Shown piece after piece: positions 52,331 to 52,709 of a stretch of DNA of 52,709 bases (its first letter is position 1; each line of letters begins with the position of its first letter). A program made the translations under genes and the position numbers. The notes beneath the pieces were generated by a model that was not told the DNA's origin, did no database searches, and saw nothing but the letters and a program-made list of their open reading frames with translations. Origin of the DNA: an uncultured Actinomycetes bacterium (GTDB lineage: Bacteria > Actinomycetota > Acidimicrobiia > IMCC26256 > PALSA-555); assembly GCA_937927875.1 (NCBI GenBank), contig CALEYV010000109.1, positions 1-52,709 of the forward strand. Direction: 5' to 3'.

Positions 52331-52581
52331 CGCTCACCCAGCTCCCCTCCCGCGCCGATGATTCAGCGCGCGGTGCGCGTTAAGGAGCCTGGACAGTAGT
52401 CAGCCGGACGCGAAAGCTCGTCGCGCCATACGGTGAGGCGGGCTTCTGCAGGCGGGTGAGTGGGCACCACCTTCACAGAGCACGAGTCGCCACCCCAGCG
52501 CGCCTCGTACCAGCGGATGCTAACTACCTTCTTCGGCCGGTTGAGACTTTCGACCCGAGCCGACGACCGCACGATTCGCGG

Positions 52582-52709
52582 CTACACCATGTCGATGCGA
52601 GCGATCTCAACGCGGTGTCGTCCGTTGGACTTTGCCCGATAGGAAGCGCCGATCAACGTGGGCGATCGCCCGCGCTGTCGACGCGTTCGGCAAGGCGTCG
52701 AGACGCCGG
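52582..52709 (-). pseudogene. GGDEF-domain C-terminal remnant, cut by the window edge and frameshifted
   Basis: Reading leftwards from the edge, one frame gives TARAIAHVDR and a second gives ASYRAKSNGRHRVEIARIDMV before TAG at 52582. Joined after removal of one base near 52655 they form the tail of a diguanylate cyclase domain, whose usual end is ADxALYRAKxxGRNRVEV. Only the final ~40 residues are in view. It is either a decayed gene or a sequencing error. Confidence 0.4.

Noticed and set aside
52363..52572. 69-codon minus-strand frame upstream of the TIR gene
   Set aside because: No ribosome-binding site, a TTA codon rare in this genome, and no similarity I recognise. The 52331-52581 stretch is treated as intergenic; nothing else is seen in it.

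Overview
The window is very GC-rich (most genes end codons in G or C), uses GTG and TTG starts freely, and has candidate -10 boxes of the TAnnnT type (for example TAGAGT). It encodes an F420-type LLM flavoenzyme, an actinobacterial-style HelD helicase and many short overlapping stop/start junctions. This points to an actinobacterium, plausibly an uncultured Acidimicrobiia-like lineage. That placement is inference; no rRNA, tRNA or CRISPR array was seen.

Layout. 1-7.7 kb: a MaoC-type hydratase (cut by the window edge), a TetR regulator, a small secreted protein, and a leftward branched-chain-amino-acid-type ABC transporter (binding protein, fused LivH-LivM permease, LivG, LivF). Three copies of a 14-bp palindrome TGAC-N6-GTCA lie in front of these units and look like the TetR operators. 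7.7-15.5 kb: a channel-like membrane protein, the ribosome-rescue hydrolase ArfB, and a five-gene peptide/nickel-type ABC transporter with a textbook promoter. 15.5-20.9 kb: a hicA-hicB pair with a frameshifted hicA, Lon protease, fumarase C and a KDSR-like short-chain dehydrogenase. 20.9-30 kb: an X-Pro-peptidase/CocE-type hydrolase, a DUF885 metallopeptidase, oligoendopeptidase F, HelD and a histidine phosphatase.

29.7-37.5 kb: a membrane glycosyltransferase, an SDR, a thioredoxin-fold protein whose reading frame crosses an in-frame UGA exactly at the redox-active position (a likely selenoprotein, with a candidate SECIS hairpin), an SMP-30 lactonase, a zinc alcohol dehydrogenase, a PIG-L deacetylase, a GNAT-SET fusion and a small secreted protein. 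37.5-43 kb: an ABC-F ATPase, a deacetylase-like/GT2 fusion and a DUF2142-like membrane protein. 43-48.6 kb: a tandem-HTH protein, a HicA-like protein, a thioredoxin-reductase-like flavoprotein lacking CxxC, a DUF4254 protein, and a leftward operon queD-queC-GT9-propeller preceded by a coupled 25-residue reading frame. 48.6 kb to the end: an LLM oxidoreductase, a large TIR-transmembrane-WD40 protein of lower GC, and a broken GGDEF tail at the edge.

The most notable items are the candidate selenocysteine protein at 31869-32909, the three-site TetR regulon, the queD-queC-glycosyltransferase operon, the GNAT-SET fusion, and the TIR protein carrying 14 WD40 repeats (two predicted seven-bladed propellers).
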